Positions 35,673 to 49,500 of a DNA stretch of 64,000 bases are shown one piece after another (position 1 is the stretch's first letter; each line of letters opens with the position of its first letter). The DNA is from Eleginops maclovinus (Eukaryota > Chordata > Actinopteri > Perciformes > Eleginopidae), in the NCBI RefSeq assembly GCF_036324505.1, contig NC_086366.1, positions 22,075,611 through 22,139,610 of the forward strand. Direction: 5' to 3'. The translations under genes and the position numbers were made by a program. The notes under the pieces were generated by a model that had not been told where the DNA came from, searched no databases, and saw only the letters and a list, made by a program, of their open reading frames with translations.

Positions 35673-36107
35673 GCTAAAAAGGACATGTGCTAATTTGTAG
35701 GTTCATATTTGTATTTTGTGTCTCTACTGTGACATGTTTACTGCCTGTCTTTTCAACCTCTGTCTGAAACCAGAGCCCAGTCTGCTCTGATTGGTTAGTT
35801 GGCTGGCTCCGTTGTGATTGGTCAACCACTTACAGATGTCCAGGCCCTTAACCTATCATGTACAGTGTAAGTGTTTGAGTGCTAGACATTAAAAGCATGT
35901 GTTACATAATGATGTCAGAAGGTAATAAAGGAGTCCAATGGAGGTAAAAAAGGAGTCCAACGGAGGCGGGGGGGGGGGAGTGTGTGGGAGAGAAACTTCC
36001 TCTGGAGGAAAAACAGGGATTTTTAGCCTTTGCAGACCATTTACATGCACACATACAATACACTACTGGAAGAGGAAAACCCTAAAAAGCATATAAGGCC
36101 TCTTTAA
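35673..36107 (-). mobile_element. TTAA-flanked MITE, copy 3 (long form)
   Basis: Same order as the copy at 6800-7205: gttcatatttgtattttgtg, ctctactg.gacatg, the ctctgtctgaaaccagagcc block, two ATTGG boxes (35790-35794 and 35817-35821), an 11-G run at 35968-35978, gcagaccatttacatgca and the terminus gcatataaggcctctttaa (TTAA 36104-36107). The left TTAA has decayed to ctaa. It includes a local duplication of aaggagtccaa.ggagg near 35930-35966. No coding capacity. Confidence 0.68.
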
Positions 36108-36680
36108 TAAACAGCGTTGTTTGGTGTCATGGTGGTCTGCTTAGCAATCTGTGTCTGCTCGTGTTTTGTAGCAACATTTGGAAAATGTCCAAGAAAGCAC
36201 ATCTACACAATCTCACATTTGACATATTCTAACATTTTTATGAACATCAACTGAATAGCAGTTTAACATTTTAACCATCTACTGTGTGGAGTGGAATGGA
36301 GCTGGTTGGTTGGGGCGGTAAGCTGGAAGGGGGTGGGGGGGTGGGTTCAAATCCTGTGAACAGCAGGGACAATTTGAAGTGAGGGACCCCTTGCTGGCTG
36401 CTGTGAATGGAGAGTTGCAGACCTTGCTGCCTGCCGTTTGTGCAGCAGCCCGTAGAAGAAAGAGAAGAGAAAAAGAATCACAGGAAGGGGAGAGAGAGAG
36501 TGAGAGGGAGGGAGGGGAGTAGAAAAAAAGCATGTTCTTGAACTTGGCTGATACCATCTGTAATTTCCTCCTCTAGTGTTCCCCTATATGTATCAGCCGC
36601 TGGCTTATTACTAGCTGGCCCTGCCTTGCCTCTGATCTGGCTGTTGTGAGCCGGTGTGTGAAAAGAATAGAAAGAGAGAG
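36108..36680. other. Non-coding stretch
   Basis: No gene was seen. 36300-36350 is G-rich and 36450-36530 purine-rich. Confidence 0.5.
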
Positions 36681-39141
<2,461 letters not shown>

Positions 39142-39395
39142 CTGCCCTTCATTTTCAGCATTCATCTTTGTATCTTTGTGATGGGAAAGATATGGCAGAA
39201 CCACTGTATAGTCTCCTGACTGTACTGAGTGGACCGTTTTTTCTCCGAAAGTTCATGAATACTGTACCTCATCGTCACAGTGGGAATAGGACAAATACGA
39301 ACTGAAAATCGAGGTATGACCCGGAATCATGACCCCCCCCAAACATGTACTACTAATCGCCTCATAAACATCACTTCAACCCTCTAACCCTCGTA

Positions 39396-39624
39396 TACAG
39401 CCCCAGAAAAAATTAAGCCACCACTTCAGCATTATCAGTTTCTCTTGTTTTATTATTTATAGGTAGGTCTTTGAGTTAAATGATTTTTTGTTTTATTGTA
39501 TTCTATAAACTACTGACAATTTTCTCTGTGTTGGAATTCAATAGACACTGGAAGGGCTGCCATACATGTAGAGATAAAGATTTAAGAAAAAAAGATTGGT
39601 CTCTTAATTTCTTCCGCGGCTGTA
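39396..39624 (+). mobile_element. TA-flanked MITE (Tc1/mariner-like ends), copy 1
   Basis: The left end reads TA-cagccccagaaaaaattaag and the right end, on the other strand, TA-cagccgcggaagaaattaag. These form an inverted repeat flanked by TA on both sides, as expected from Tc1/mariner-type insertion. The 229-bp element has no coding capacity. A second copy in opposite orientation lies at 46768-47002, and the two share the interior words tctctgtgttggaattcaat and acatgtagagataaagattt. Confidence 0.68.
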
Positions 39625-42600
39625 GATTAAATTCCTTCCTCCTCTGCTGGAGAAAATAGATTATCCTTAATTTAATATTATGACAACACCACCGGATGAT
39701 AGCTCACTGACCGTAGCACATGACACTTGCTTATAACTTATTATCTGGAGGTAACTTATGAAATGTGTGCTCCACTGATTTGAGTTTCATACCTGAGGCA
39801 ACTAATACAATGCAATCTCTCAATAAAGTTTAAAAACATACTCATGAGATTGATTACAACTTTGTTTGGGCTTTTACCATACGTGATAGAATCCAGGCTG
39901 GGTGAGATATGGTTAATTTGAGGGGTACTAAGATTAAAACATTATTACCAAGAAAAGAGTGCAGATCCTTGTTTTGTTAACTACCACAATGACAATATGT
40001 GGTTAAATATTTACAAATCAGAATTGCCTTATGGTAGCAATATTCCAACCTAAAACAATTGTTGATCACATTGTTCTTGGCCCCTAGCAACCAGTAAAGG
40101 GAAGTGAGGAGTCGGCAGGAAATGATGGTATAAAACTATCAGAAACTTCAGAAGTTCTTGTACATTTCCTACGTGATTAAGTGTAATAATTGGAATGTTG
40201 GTTGGTAATAGAATATGGTTTGCCAATTCCTTCCAATCAGACATTACAAAGGTTTGAGGTGAAGGATTTCCAGATCTATTCAACCATCAAAAACACATCC
40301 GGAGAAACATGCAGGCCCCCTCGAGTCTTAAGAACATTGAGACACCATTAGACTGTACATGCTGGTATGTTTGCGTTAGGGACCAAAGACGACTGCTCAC
40401 ATTATAACTTAGCTCATTGCAAAATGTTTTAATATTTTTCAAAGAAACTAAACAAGTCTTCTATTGTATGGGCTGTTTTTTCAAGTAAGTATTCCTTCAA
40501 AAGCTTGAGAAGATACTTGTTGGTGTCTTAGTGATGGAGATAATGATCCGTTGTTTGTTCAGCCTGTTGAACTTTGCCATACCATAATGTTCAGGCTTTG
40601 ATTCACACATTCACTGCAGTTCCCTTTTCTTCTTCATCCTCCTCTTTGAGGGATAATATGTATAACCACCATGTTTTTTCCTCTTTAAGAACCTTTTGGG
40701 GAGAAAATGAGGAGTTGATGAGAGGCAAAGGTTAAACATTGCGCATCAGTATGTCTTTAGCCGTGAGCAACCAGGATACACTACTTTTCACTTTCTGTTA
40801 AACAACGCACTTGCAGAACTCTTTTCACACCTCCAACTGCCAGCAGCCAACAGGTATACAGAGGAGCTAAATCTGGCTTCACACATTCAAAGACACCATA
40901 TGCTATCTTTTCTGCATAAGTCAGTCACTGTGTGGCACCTCTGCTTGCTAGAGTCCTCCCACAGTGTTTCAGGGAAAGGAGATGTGTACTGCTGATATAG
41001 ATCGTACACTATGTATTGAATTTAGAGGCTAAGCTGATTTCGGAGAATGATAACGTATGCATAGAGTACAGCCAGGAGACTCCTTTCTTTGCATAAAGGT
41101 GTTTATCTGCTAGAGGTTAACATGAGATGTTTGTACATCTTTAAATTTGACTTCTTGACTTCATTTATTTATTCCTCATATCAAGGTTGGCTTACAATCT
41201 GACTAATGTTCAGGTGTGAAAATAATGTCACCAATACCCACTATACTGCAGCACTAACCTTTTACAAACACAATGTAACAAAGGACAATGTAAAAGTGGT
41301 CGCTCATCGAAACCACAATCTTTGTAAATTATAAAAACAAATGTGTGACTCAGCATGACTCCTGACTAATCCAAATATGGTTGTCAGTGTTGGAGTATGT
41401 GGGTCCAGGTAATGCAACATATCAGACCGCTAGCGTCTATCGACCTGAAACAGCACCATCCGGTCACAGCAAGTCACCACAACCCTTAGAATGGATTACT
41501 TTAACCCTTTATATACTTCATTTTGATATGTACCTACAAAGAACATTAATACTTGAAAGTGCTGCTCAATGGGCATATGCCTTAAAGAAAGACTCTTTCG
41601 AGTTTTCTTCACCCCTACATTCGTGTCTCAGTCATCATCACTGGTTTAGTTATGATGAATCCCACACATATCAGGCTTTAGCATCATTTAGTATCATTTA
41701 GATTTACTCTGGGAGCAATGGTTCCTTTTGACCTCTGGAAATGCTCAGCTGTTTCTCTATGAGTGAGTACCAGACTTTCTTGCACATGCATGAGCGGGTA
41801 ACACAAACTTCCTACCAATGTTGTCACACTATTTTCTTATTTATAGACAGCACTTACAACATTCAATGTTCAGGCCTCATTCTGATGTGTAAAATCATTA
41901 GGATTAGGGTTAGCCATGGGGTCATTCAGATCAAAGTTTAAATGTAGCAGCACATTTTAAAGCAATCTGTCAATTAGATTACAAGGTTTTTTAAAACATT
42001 ACAATTCATCTTTAGGAACCATTATATCCATCCATTATCATCCATTCTTTGTGTGTGATTGTATCATCTTAACACACGATACTTCGTGTTCTGAGGCCAC
42101 TGGACTGTCAAAAATATAATGTCAGAATTATCATTACATTTCTCTTCAACCATTAATCCTTTTACCTTGACTAGAGCCCTTTGAATGATGTCCACAATTA
42201 AACAATTTCCCACCTAACAATCTAATCCAGTGCTGACATTGCATCCCATCCCAATCGTTATTCTGTATTTGCCATGCGCAAATATGAAACCAAAACAATT
42301 TTGAAAGAAAACAACATTTTTAGGCAAAATATTCATCTATTGTCTGACTTGCCTTTCGTTTTCCATAAAGCAAGGTAATCCTTCTCTTGTGGGAGATCCC
42401 AAGGCGTACACAAAATAAAAATTGAAGAAACAAAAGGCCATCTCAATTGACTTATTAGCATCGTGAAGAAACACACAACACAGATGCTGCACTATTTATA
42501 CTGATAGTGTTCTTCATGTCCTTCCTGTATCTGTCTTTGGCAACAACATGATTACTAAGGGAATTATTGTTGTCTACCTTAGAAATTGGCAAAGTAATTA

Positions 42601-44498
42601 CTATCTTAATACTGATTGTGTTTATTGACTTAAAATAATAAAGAACACATTTTATTTAATAATGATGAACAATGACACTTTGCAACTGTGCAAACCTTAA
42701 CCACATACTTTTGCGTAGCAGGAGCATCCTGAAATCGACTCTGCACCTGAATCTTCATGCTAATCCACAATGAAACTCCATAATCTATCATGAAAGTTAT
42801 CATTAAAGGTTTCCTGCTAAGCTTAGATGAATCAGGGCTTTGTATGAATAGGGATTGAATGTAAGTGCATTTCTAATCTACGATGATGGCTATCAATCAA
42901 GCAGACATCTGCTCTTTGAGGTGATCGTGAACAAAAAGGGGAAGAGAAAATGATTGTGTTGTCTTTGTGATTTGACAGGATAATACAGAGTCTTTGTTCA
43001 ACCATACAGATCTTATGTACCATAAACTGAATTAGCGCTCAAATTAACATTGAGAGTTTTTAGTTTAATAGGGGTGTGGAAACAGCTGCTTCAATTGACT
43101 GGTATGCTTTAACTTTCAATTGGCTCAGGCAGATATCCTTGGCGGTTATGCAATTAGATAACTGTACAATACATCTTACGAAACAACAGCGTATATCAAA
43201 CTCATTGTACTTTTATCATTTACAGCAGCTGAAAAAGCTCTGTTAGCCAGGGGAAGTGGTGTTAACGCGCAGGAAGAGCCATCTCAGATGTCTAGACATC
43301 CTGACAAACAGAAAACCCAGAGCTACGTGGGGTAGCTAGAGGAAGTCATTTGGAAGAAACATGGCTCCCCAGTATAAATAGCCTGTACAGGGCATGTGTA
43401 CTGACAGATTAAACCATCTTTGAAGTCTGCCATACACCAGTTGAGAACTCCCTTCCTCTGCTCTTTAAGCTAATAAGCTTAAATCTTCTAGCAAAGCTGC
43501 TCTTCTATAAAAAAAAAAAAAGTCGAAGAGAAGGGAAAAAAACCCTTTTAATCCTGGCTTTGATGATACATTATGTGCTGCGGGAGAGAACACTCAAAGT
43601 TCCCCCTGAAACTTAAAAGTGACACGGACCCCATCAGGCTGTTCTGGATGGAGGAACCAGTAGAAGGAGTGTCCACATGACAACAGCATTGGCAGCTGGA
43701 GGGTTGGGGAGATGGCTTTGAACGAATGCTAGGGTGGGGGGGCATTTTTCGATTCTACTTTTGTCATATAAACATTGTGGTTCAACCCAGCCCCATTCCT
43801 CAGATATGACGGCGGCAAACAACTCGCAGACACAAGCATAAACTCGACGTGACCCTGCTTTCTGCATGTGCAGCACTCGGCGGCTCAGCGAGCGCAGATT
43901 ACACTTTGAGAAGAAGCAGCGTGGGGGCCGAGGTACGCAGAGAGGAGGGAAAGGAAAGGGGAGAGATGAAAAAAAAAAAGAGCGAAGGAGGGTGTGAGAA
44001 GGAAAGAAAAGTAGGCTTAGAGAGGGAGGAGAAGAGAGGGTGAGAAAGGAGAGTGGGGAAAAGCGGAGCGAGGCCACAGAGTTCAGATTCAACTGTCATT
44101 TTCCAGCAGGGAGAGAGGCAGAAAGAGAGGTAGAGAAAACACAGTAGCGCAAAGATCTGCTTTCTGGTTTCTATGGCAACAGCAGGCTATTATCCTCAAC
44201 TGTCAGTTATTATGAAGGGATATGACTTCAGAGGGGGAGGAAGAGAAGGAGAGGGAGAGTGGACCGAGAGAGGTCAGGCCTCCTGTTTACCTTTGGGAGA
44301 GAGCCATGTCTGAAGTCAAATGAACGGAGGTTAAACCCAGCAGAGCTGACTCCCTTCACATCACATGACAACATAGGGAAGCAAGTGATATGGGTTTATA
44401 CAGGCCAATAATCATGCTTCACTTTTGAATGAACAATATATTCAGTATATCTTCCATAGAATTTGGTTCAACTTATTCAAAACATTTTTCAAGAAAGA
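39625..44498. other. Long non-coding stretch
   Basis: No supported gene. Frames up to 106 codons (41381-41701) lack domains. A consensus TATAAATA at 43373-43380 lies in a GC-flanked context. 43895-44060 is purine-rich and gives low-information frames. A short telomere-like ggattagggttag lies at about 41903. Confidence 0.4.
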
Positions 44499-44867
44499 CT
44501 AAGATGCCCTATAAAGCTTTATTTTTTTCCTTTCCTGTTGTGTGTTATTATAGGGTTTTATGCATGTAAATGGTCTGCAAAGGCTAAAATACCTGTCACA
44601 GTTACATCACTATGTAACACATGAGCTTCTATGGGCTAGCGCTCCAACGCATTGTGCATGAAGGGGCTGTTGACCAATCACACAAGAGCCGGCCAGCTAA
44701 CCAATCAGAGCAGACTGGGCTCTGGTTTCAGACAGAGGGTGAAAAGAAGTGATGCAGGACAGGCAGTATGAGAAAAATAAAGAGCTTTCTGAAGCTTAAA
44801 GCATGTCTCAGTAGAGGCACGAAATACAAATGTGAACCTGAAAATAAGCAGAATAGCGCCCCTTTAA
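44499..44867 (+). mobile_element. TTAA-flanked MITE with paired CCAAT boxes, copy 4
   Basis: It starts at a decayed ctaa with aagatgccctataaagcttt and ends in cagaatagcgcccctttaa (TTAA 44864-44867). It shares atgcatgtaaatggtctgca, ctagcgctccaa and gggctctggtttcagac with copy 1. CCAAT boxes lie at 44674-44678 and 44701-44705, again 27 bp apart. It keeps a middle segment (tcacagttacatcactatgt) that copy 1 lacks. Confidence 0.7.
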
Positions 44868-45309
44868 GCCAATTATATTTCAAGAAAGATTTAAAGGATT
44901 ATACCAATGATTTGACATTTATGAACCCAGGGCCAAAGCTGAGGTGTACTTTACATCAATGGCATTTAAGGCAGTTATTTTTTTGTTACTGTAAGGGAAT
45001 ATAGATACCCGTACACTAACCATAACCCTCTTGTGTCCTGATTCTGTAATCAGGCTTCCCAATTTTATAAACTGTTTGCAGGTGCAATCATAATATGTAA
45101 ACTAACCCCTTGAATGAAATGGAGTGAAGTAAAACGTATCATTTACTATGTTATAAATTAAATTAAAAAAGAATTGTCTTTGTATCTGCCCCGTGATTTT
45201 GGTTTGCTCAAAGGGTTAATGTGTTTTTCTTTGGCCAGTGCTACACCCTTCCTCAAAGTTTTATGAAAATCAGACTAGTTTTGCCATTATCCTGGTGACA
45301 GACACATGG
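44868..45309. other. Non-coding stretch
   Basis: Nothing recognised. Confidence 0.5.
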
Positions 45310-45989
<680 letters not shown>

Positions 45990-46224
45990 CTAGCCCCCAC
46001 CCTTTGGGTGAAAGTTTGGGGGGGGCTTCCTAGAGCGCACTCCAAGTGAAACCTCTCCGGTGCCCCCATCGGCGCTGGAGGAACGGGTCTCCATGCCATG
46101 CACTACCTCTAGGTCAATGGGTTTGTTCTGGCAGTAGTGAATGGGCATCATTACAGTTTCATTACAGCAGAAACTGGCTGCAGTTAAAGCTGTTTTAAAC
46201 ATCCAGAAGAGCCCTGCAACTACT
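45990..46224 (-). CDS. Candidate minus-strand exon (unidentified)
   Basis: On the minus strand a strong acceptor-like tract (ctcctccctctggctttcag, ending at 46225) is followed by 77 open codons, to a TAG at 45992-45990. The frame includes MMPIHYCQNKPIDLEVVHG and METRSSSADGGTGEVS. Its mixed composition and codon choice look more protein-like than the other long frames here. The last third runs through a poly-C/G patch (KPPP, GGG). I cannot match it to a family. It could be a terminal exon or a chance frame in a GC-richer patch. Confidence 0.2.
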
Positions 46225-46767
46225 CTGAAAGCCAGAGGGAGGAGAAGGAGAAACAGAAGAGAAGGTGAAATGAATCCCGATATGAAGTCAGATGGACGTC
46301 TTTCAGAAATGACCTTTGGAGAGACCAGCGGTAGAACAAACGCACACTTTTTCATCCACAGGGCATTGTCAATTTACATTTTTTTTCCTTCTGCTTCTTT
46401 ATAACTGGCCCTATTGGGGCCTACATGTTACACTTTCTGGCCCCAAATGTATGCCATGAAAAGGCATCAAGGGTTAAACCTCAGCCTGGCTGCTTAACAG
46501 AACCTGATCTACATATATATATATACTGTATATAAAGGGACGGTTTAAAACAGAATGGCTTGGGGAGAAATGGATTGCAAGGAACAATATTACGTAATCA
46601 GGATACAAAAATGCTAACTGTATTCCCTAACAGCAAAAAAAAAAAAAAAAGTGAAATCAGTTTTATATTCCTGCAAATTGAGCATGACTAGCAGGATAAC
46701 AAAGTTGGAAAAAAACTAAAAGAGCACATTGTGTTTGTTGTAAAAGGAGCAGATTATATGACTTGTA
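46225..46767. other. Non-coding stretch
   Basis: Nothing certain. It contains a short TA run with CTGTA (46512-46535) like the words of the large AT array, and a 16-A run near 46635. Confidence 0.45.
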
Positions 46768-47002
46768 TAAAGCCCCAGAAAAATTAAGAGACCACTCCAC
46801 ATTTTTCTTAAATCTTTATCTCTACATGTGTGGTAGCCATTCCAGTGTCTGTTGAATTCCAACACAGAGAAATGTGGTCAGTATTCTCTAGAGTACAATA
46901 AAAGAATATAAAAATCCTTTAACTCAAAGAAATATCTATAAATAGTAAAACCGGAGAAACTGGTAATGCTGCAGTGGTCTCTTCATTTTTTCCAGAGTTG
47001 TA
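46768..47002 (-). mobile_element. TA-flanked MITE (Tc1/mariner-like ends), copy 2
   Basis: Opposite orientation to 39396-39624. It starts TA-aagccccagaaaaattaagag and ends ttcattttttccagagttg-TA, with the shared interior ctttatctctacatgtgtgg and gttgaattccaacacagaga. Length 235 bp. No coding capacity. Confidence 0.68.
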
Positions 47003-47567
47003 TGTTGATACTCAGATCAGGTTACTGATTACATTCTTTTAAAGGTAACTAATTGTAACAAGCATAACTCTAACCCAACCCTGACAACAGATTATAAACG
47101 AGAGAAGGTCTTTCAATAGGAACCCCCTCGTTTCAGGCCAGAGGAGTACCCAAACTTTATTTTGAAAAAGATCTCAACTGCACATCTGCATCGTTCAACT
47201 GCATCTTCCGTGGTTGAGCCGCTATCACTGTGACAGAACAGATAGAAAAAAATATAAAGACCAAAACTTTAAGACCTTTAAGGCAATTAATAAAAACTGC
47301 TTTTTAATCTCAGGTATCTGAGGAGTACATTCTAGCCATGATGAACAAAGACCCACAAGGTGAAACATGTTTCCTCTGTTTTTCTATCCAACTTTGCCAG
47401 TATGGCTTGCTACAAAGCTTGTTACAATTGTCAAAGTTCACTAAAGTTGAACAAAGGGTTTGTGTGGATAACTCTCCCCACACCATTTGAATCCTCTCCA
47501 TTAAAATCATTTATATTAGTTTATAATGCCTGAAAACTGGTCCGATATGACTCATGAAGTTGCAAAT

Positions 47568-47570
<3 letters not shown>
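47003..47570. other. Non-coding stretch
   Basis: Nothing recognised. Confidence 0.5.

Positions 47571-47625
<55 letters not shown>
47571..47625. repeat. (TG)n microsatellite
   Basis: A 55-bp pure TG run. Confidence 0.97.
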
Positions 47626-47627
<2 letters not shown>

Positions 47628-48522
47628 TCTGTGAGATTTATGCCATTGTTGATCTGCAGTGGAAGTGCATTGACATTCAAGCAAAACCTGTATTCAATAT
47701 TCTTAATAAGTGGCTATTTGTACGTGGATGGATTCAATGTTGTATCCTTTGCTTGAATGGATAAACAGAAACATTAAGGACTCAATGTAACATATAAAAG
47801 GAAATTATGTTCAGTAATAAGCACAAGGCCAATACTTTATGAAAATAAATTACATTTTGTACTGACACTTATAAGCTTAACACAAACTGTATACAGCTCT
47901 CGAAATCTCTTGGTAATATTAACCAATAATTATTTCATTTTCTTCTGACATTTCGTCTCATACCCTGGACAACAAGTTAATCACTTTTACTATTGCAAAA
48001 TTAAAATAATTATGGAAATGGAAATCAGTTTTCCCACTTGAACATGAAAGTGCTGTACAAAGCTCCTTCATAAAAAAGACAAAAATACAAATTAATGTAG
48101 CTTAGCAATTTAATGAACTATAAATTAAATATTAAGAATATTACTGACACAAAGAATATATCCATTATGTCATAGTCTGAATGTCTTTTTAATTCAAAGA
48201 GCTCACTTAAACCAACCATTCTGAAGCAAAACATGAATAAATACGACATCATATGCTGTATATATATTTATAAAGTGCTTCATTTAGACGTTGGAGTACC
48301 ATGTTGAAAATACTTGATCAACCCTAACCCTATTCTTCCTTACAAACATTAATAAACAGAATAGTAATTAGCACAATTATGATTTAGTTGTCAGCTCTGA
48401 ATATTGAATAGAAAACTCACATATCGCATATATACGTTCAAATGATACGTTTAAAGGATTTTAGGTCAGACCTGAAATATCCTTCCAATTTTGCTCAGGG
48501 ATAAAATTCTTGAAAACATCGC
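47626..48522. other. AT-rich stretch
   Basis: No gene was seen. A short caaccctaaccctat lies near 48318. Confidence 0.5.
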
Positions 48523-49500
48523 AAGGAATTTCTTCACTATTGCTTCCTGTACAAAATGTATGTCTTTCATATAATCATCCTATTAGACCTTTAAATGTGT
48601 TTGAATATCAAAGATGAGCTGCAAAAATGTGAACTTATATTTGAGCTTTGAGAAATGCTGCTCCCACATTTGAAACCAATGGAAAACAAGATATCCTGAA
48701 GTGTTTAAATTGTTACTCATTTCCGTAAACTATGCATAAATACCCAAAAAGGAATTTCTTCATTATTGCTTTCTGTGCAGAATGTATATCTTTCATATCA
48801 TTGTCCTAATGTGGCTGTATATTGAAATGTTATTTAAGAAAAGAAATGGAAGCCCTAAAATAAGCGTATCAATAGCAGAAGACGTTAAATGTGTTGCATA
48901 ATATCAAGTGAGTTGAAAAAAATCAAACAATAAAAGAGAATATTTAAAGGTGCAAATGAAATAACATCCTGTCCCTTTTTTTGAGTCCCCAATCAGTTTA
49001 TTTCAGTTGTTCCCCCCTCTTGTCTGCCTCCCTGCCTCACTGTTTCTCTCCCTCCGTCCCTCTCTCAGCCATGTCCTCGGATGGCTTTTGGCCTACTTCC
49101 GACTGCAGAGAGCTCCAGTGTGTGTGAGCCAAATCTCAGCATGGATTTACAGCCCGAGCGAGCGAGAGATGAAGGGATATAGGGAGTAATAGACAGCGAA
49201 TGAGTGAAAATAAATCATGTCGACTCGGATAGATTCAGCTTTGTGCTGCCGCTGTAGTCCGCCATCCCCTTACATCTCTGTTCCAACAATCATGGTCTAT
49301 ATTGTTCTCAGATTTCATCGTGCAGACCTCTTTTTGTATCATACATCATGTTGAAATGATCCTAATTGTCACAAAATCATTAAACAACAGTGGATGAGAA
49401 ACAGTCTGTGTTTGATCAATCCTCTTTAAAAACTTTAAGAAATTGGGCTCCCACATTTGAAACACAGGGAACTTAAGACAACCTCAAATTCTGTGATTGC
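48523..49500 (+). repeat. Locally duplicated AT-rich unit
   Basis: The 62-bp block at 48523-48584 recurs at 48749-48810 with 9 mismatches (about 85% identity), starting aaggaatttcttca in both. A second word, gctcccacatttgaaac, occurs at about 48658 and again at about 49447. Similar gaaa/gatgag context precedes both occurrences. An unrelated GC-richer segment (about 49000-49300) interrupts the series. This is an old local duplication or decayed tandem array with units of roughly 225 bp or more. Confidence 0.55.

Noticed and set aside
43634..44092. 152-codon minus-strand frame with Phe/Leu/Ser-rich start
   Set aside because: The hydrophobic look comes from a purine-rich tract on the opposite strand; no signal peptide plus domain architecture follows.
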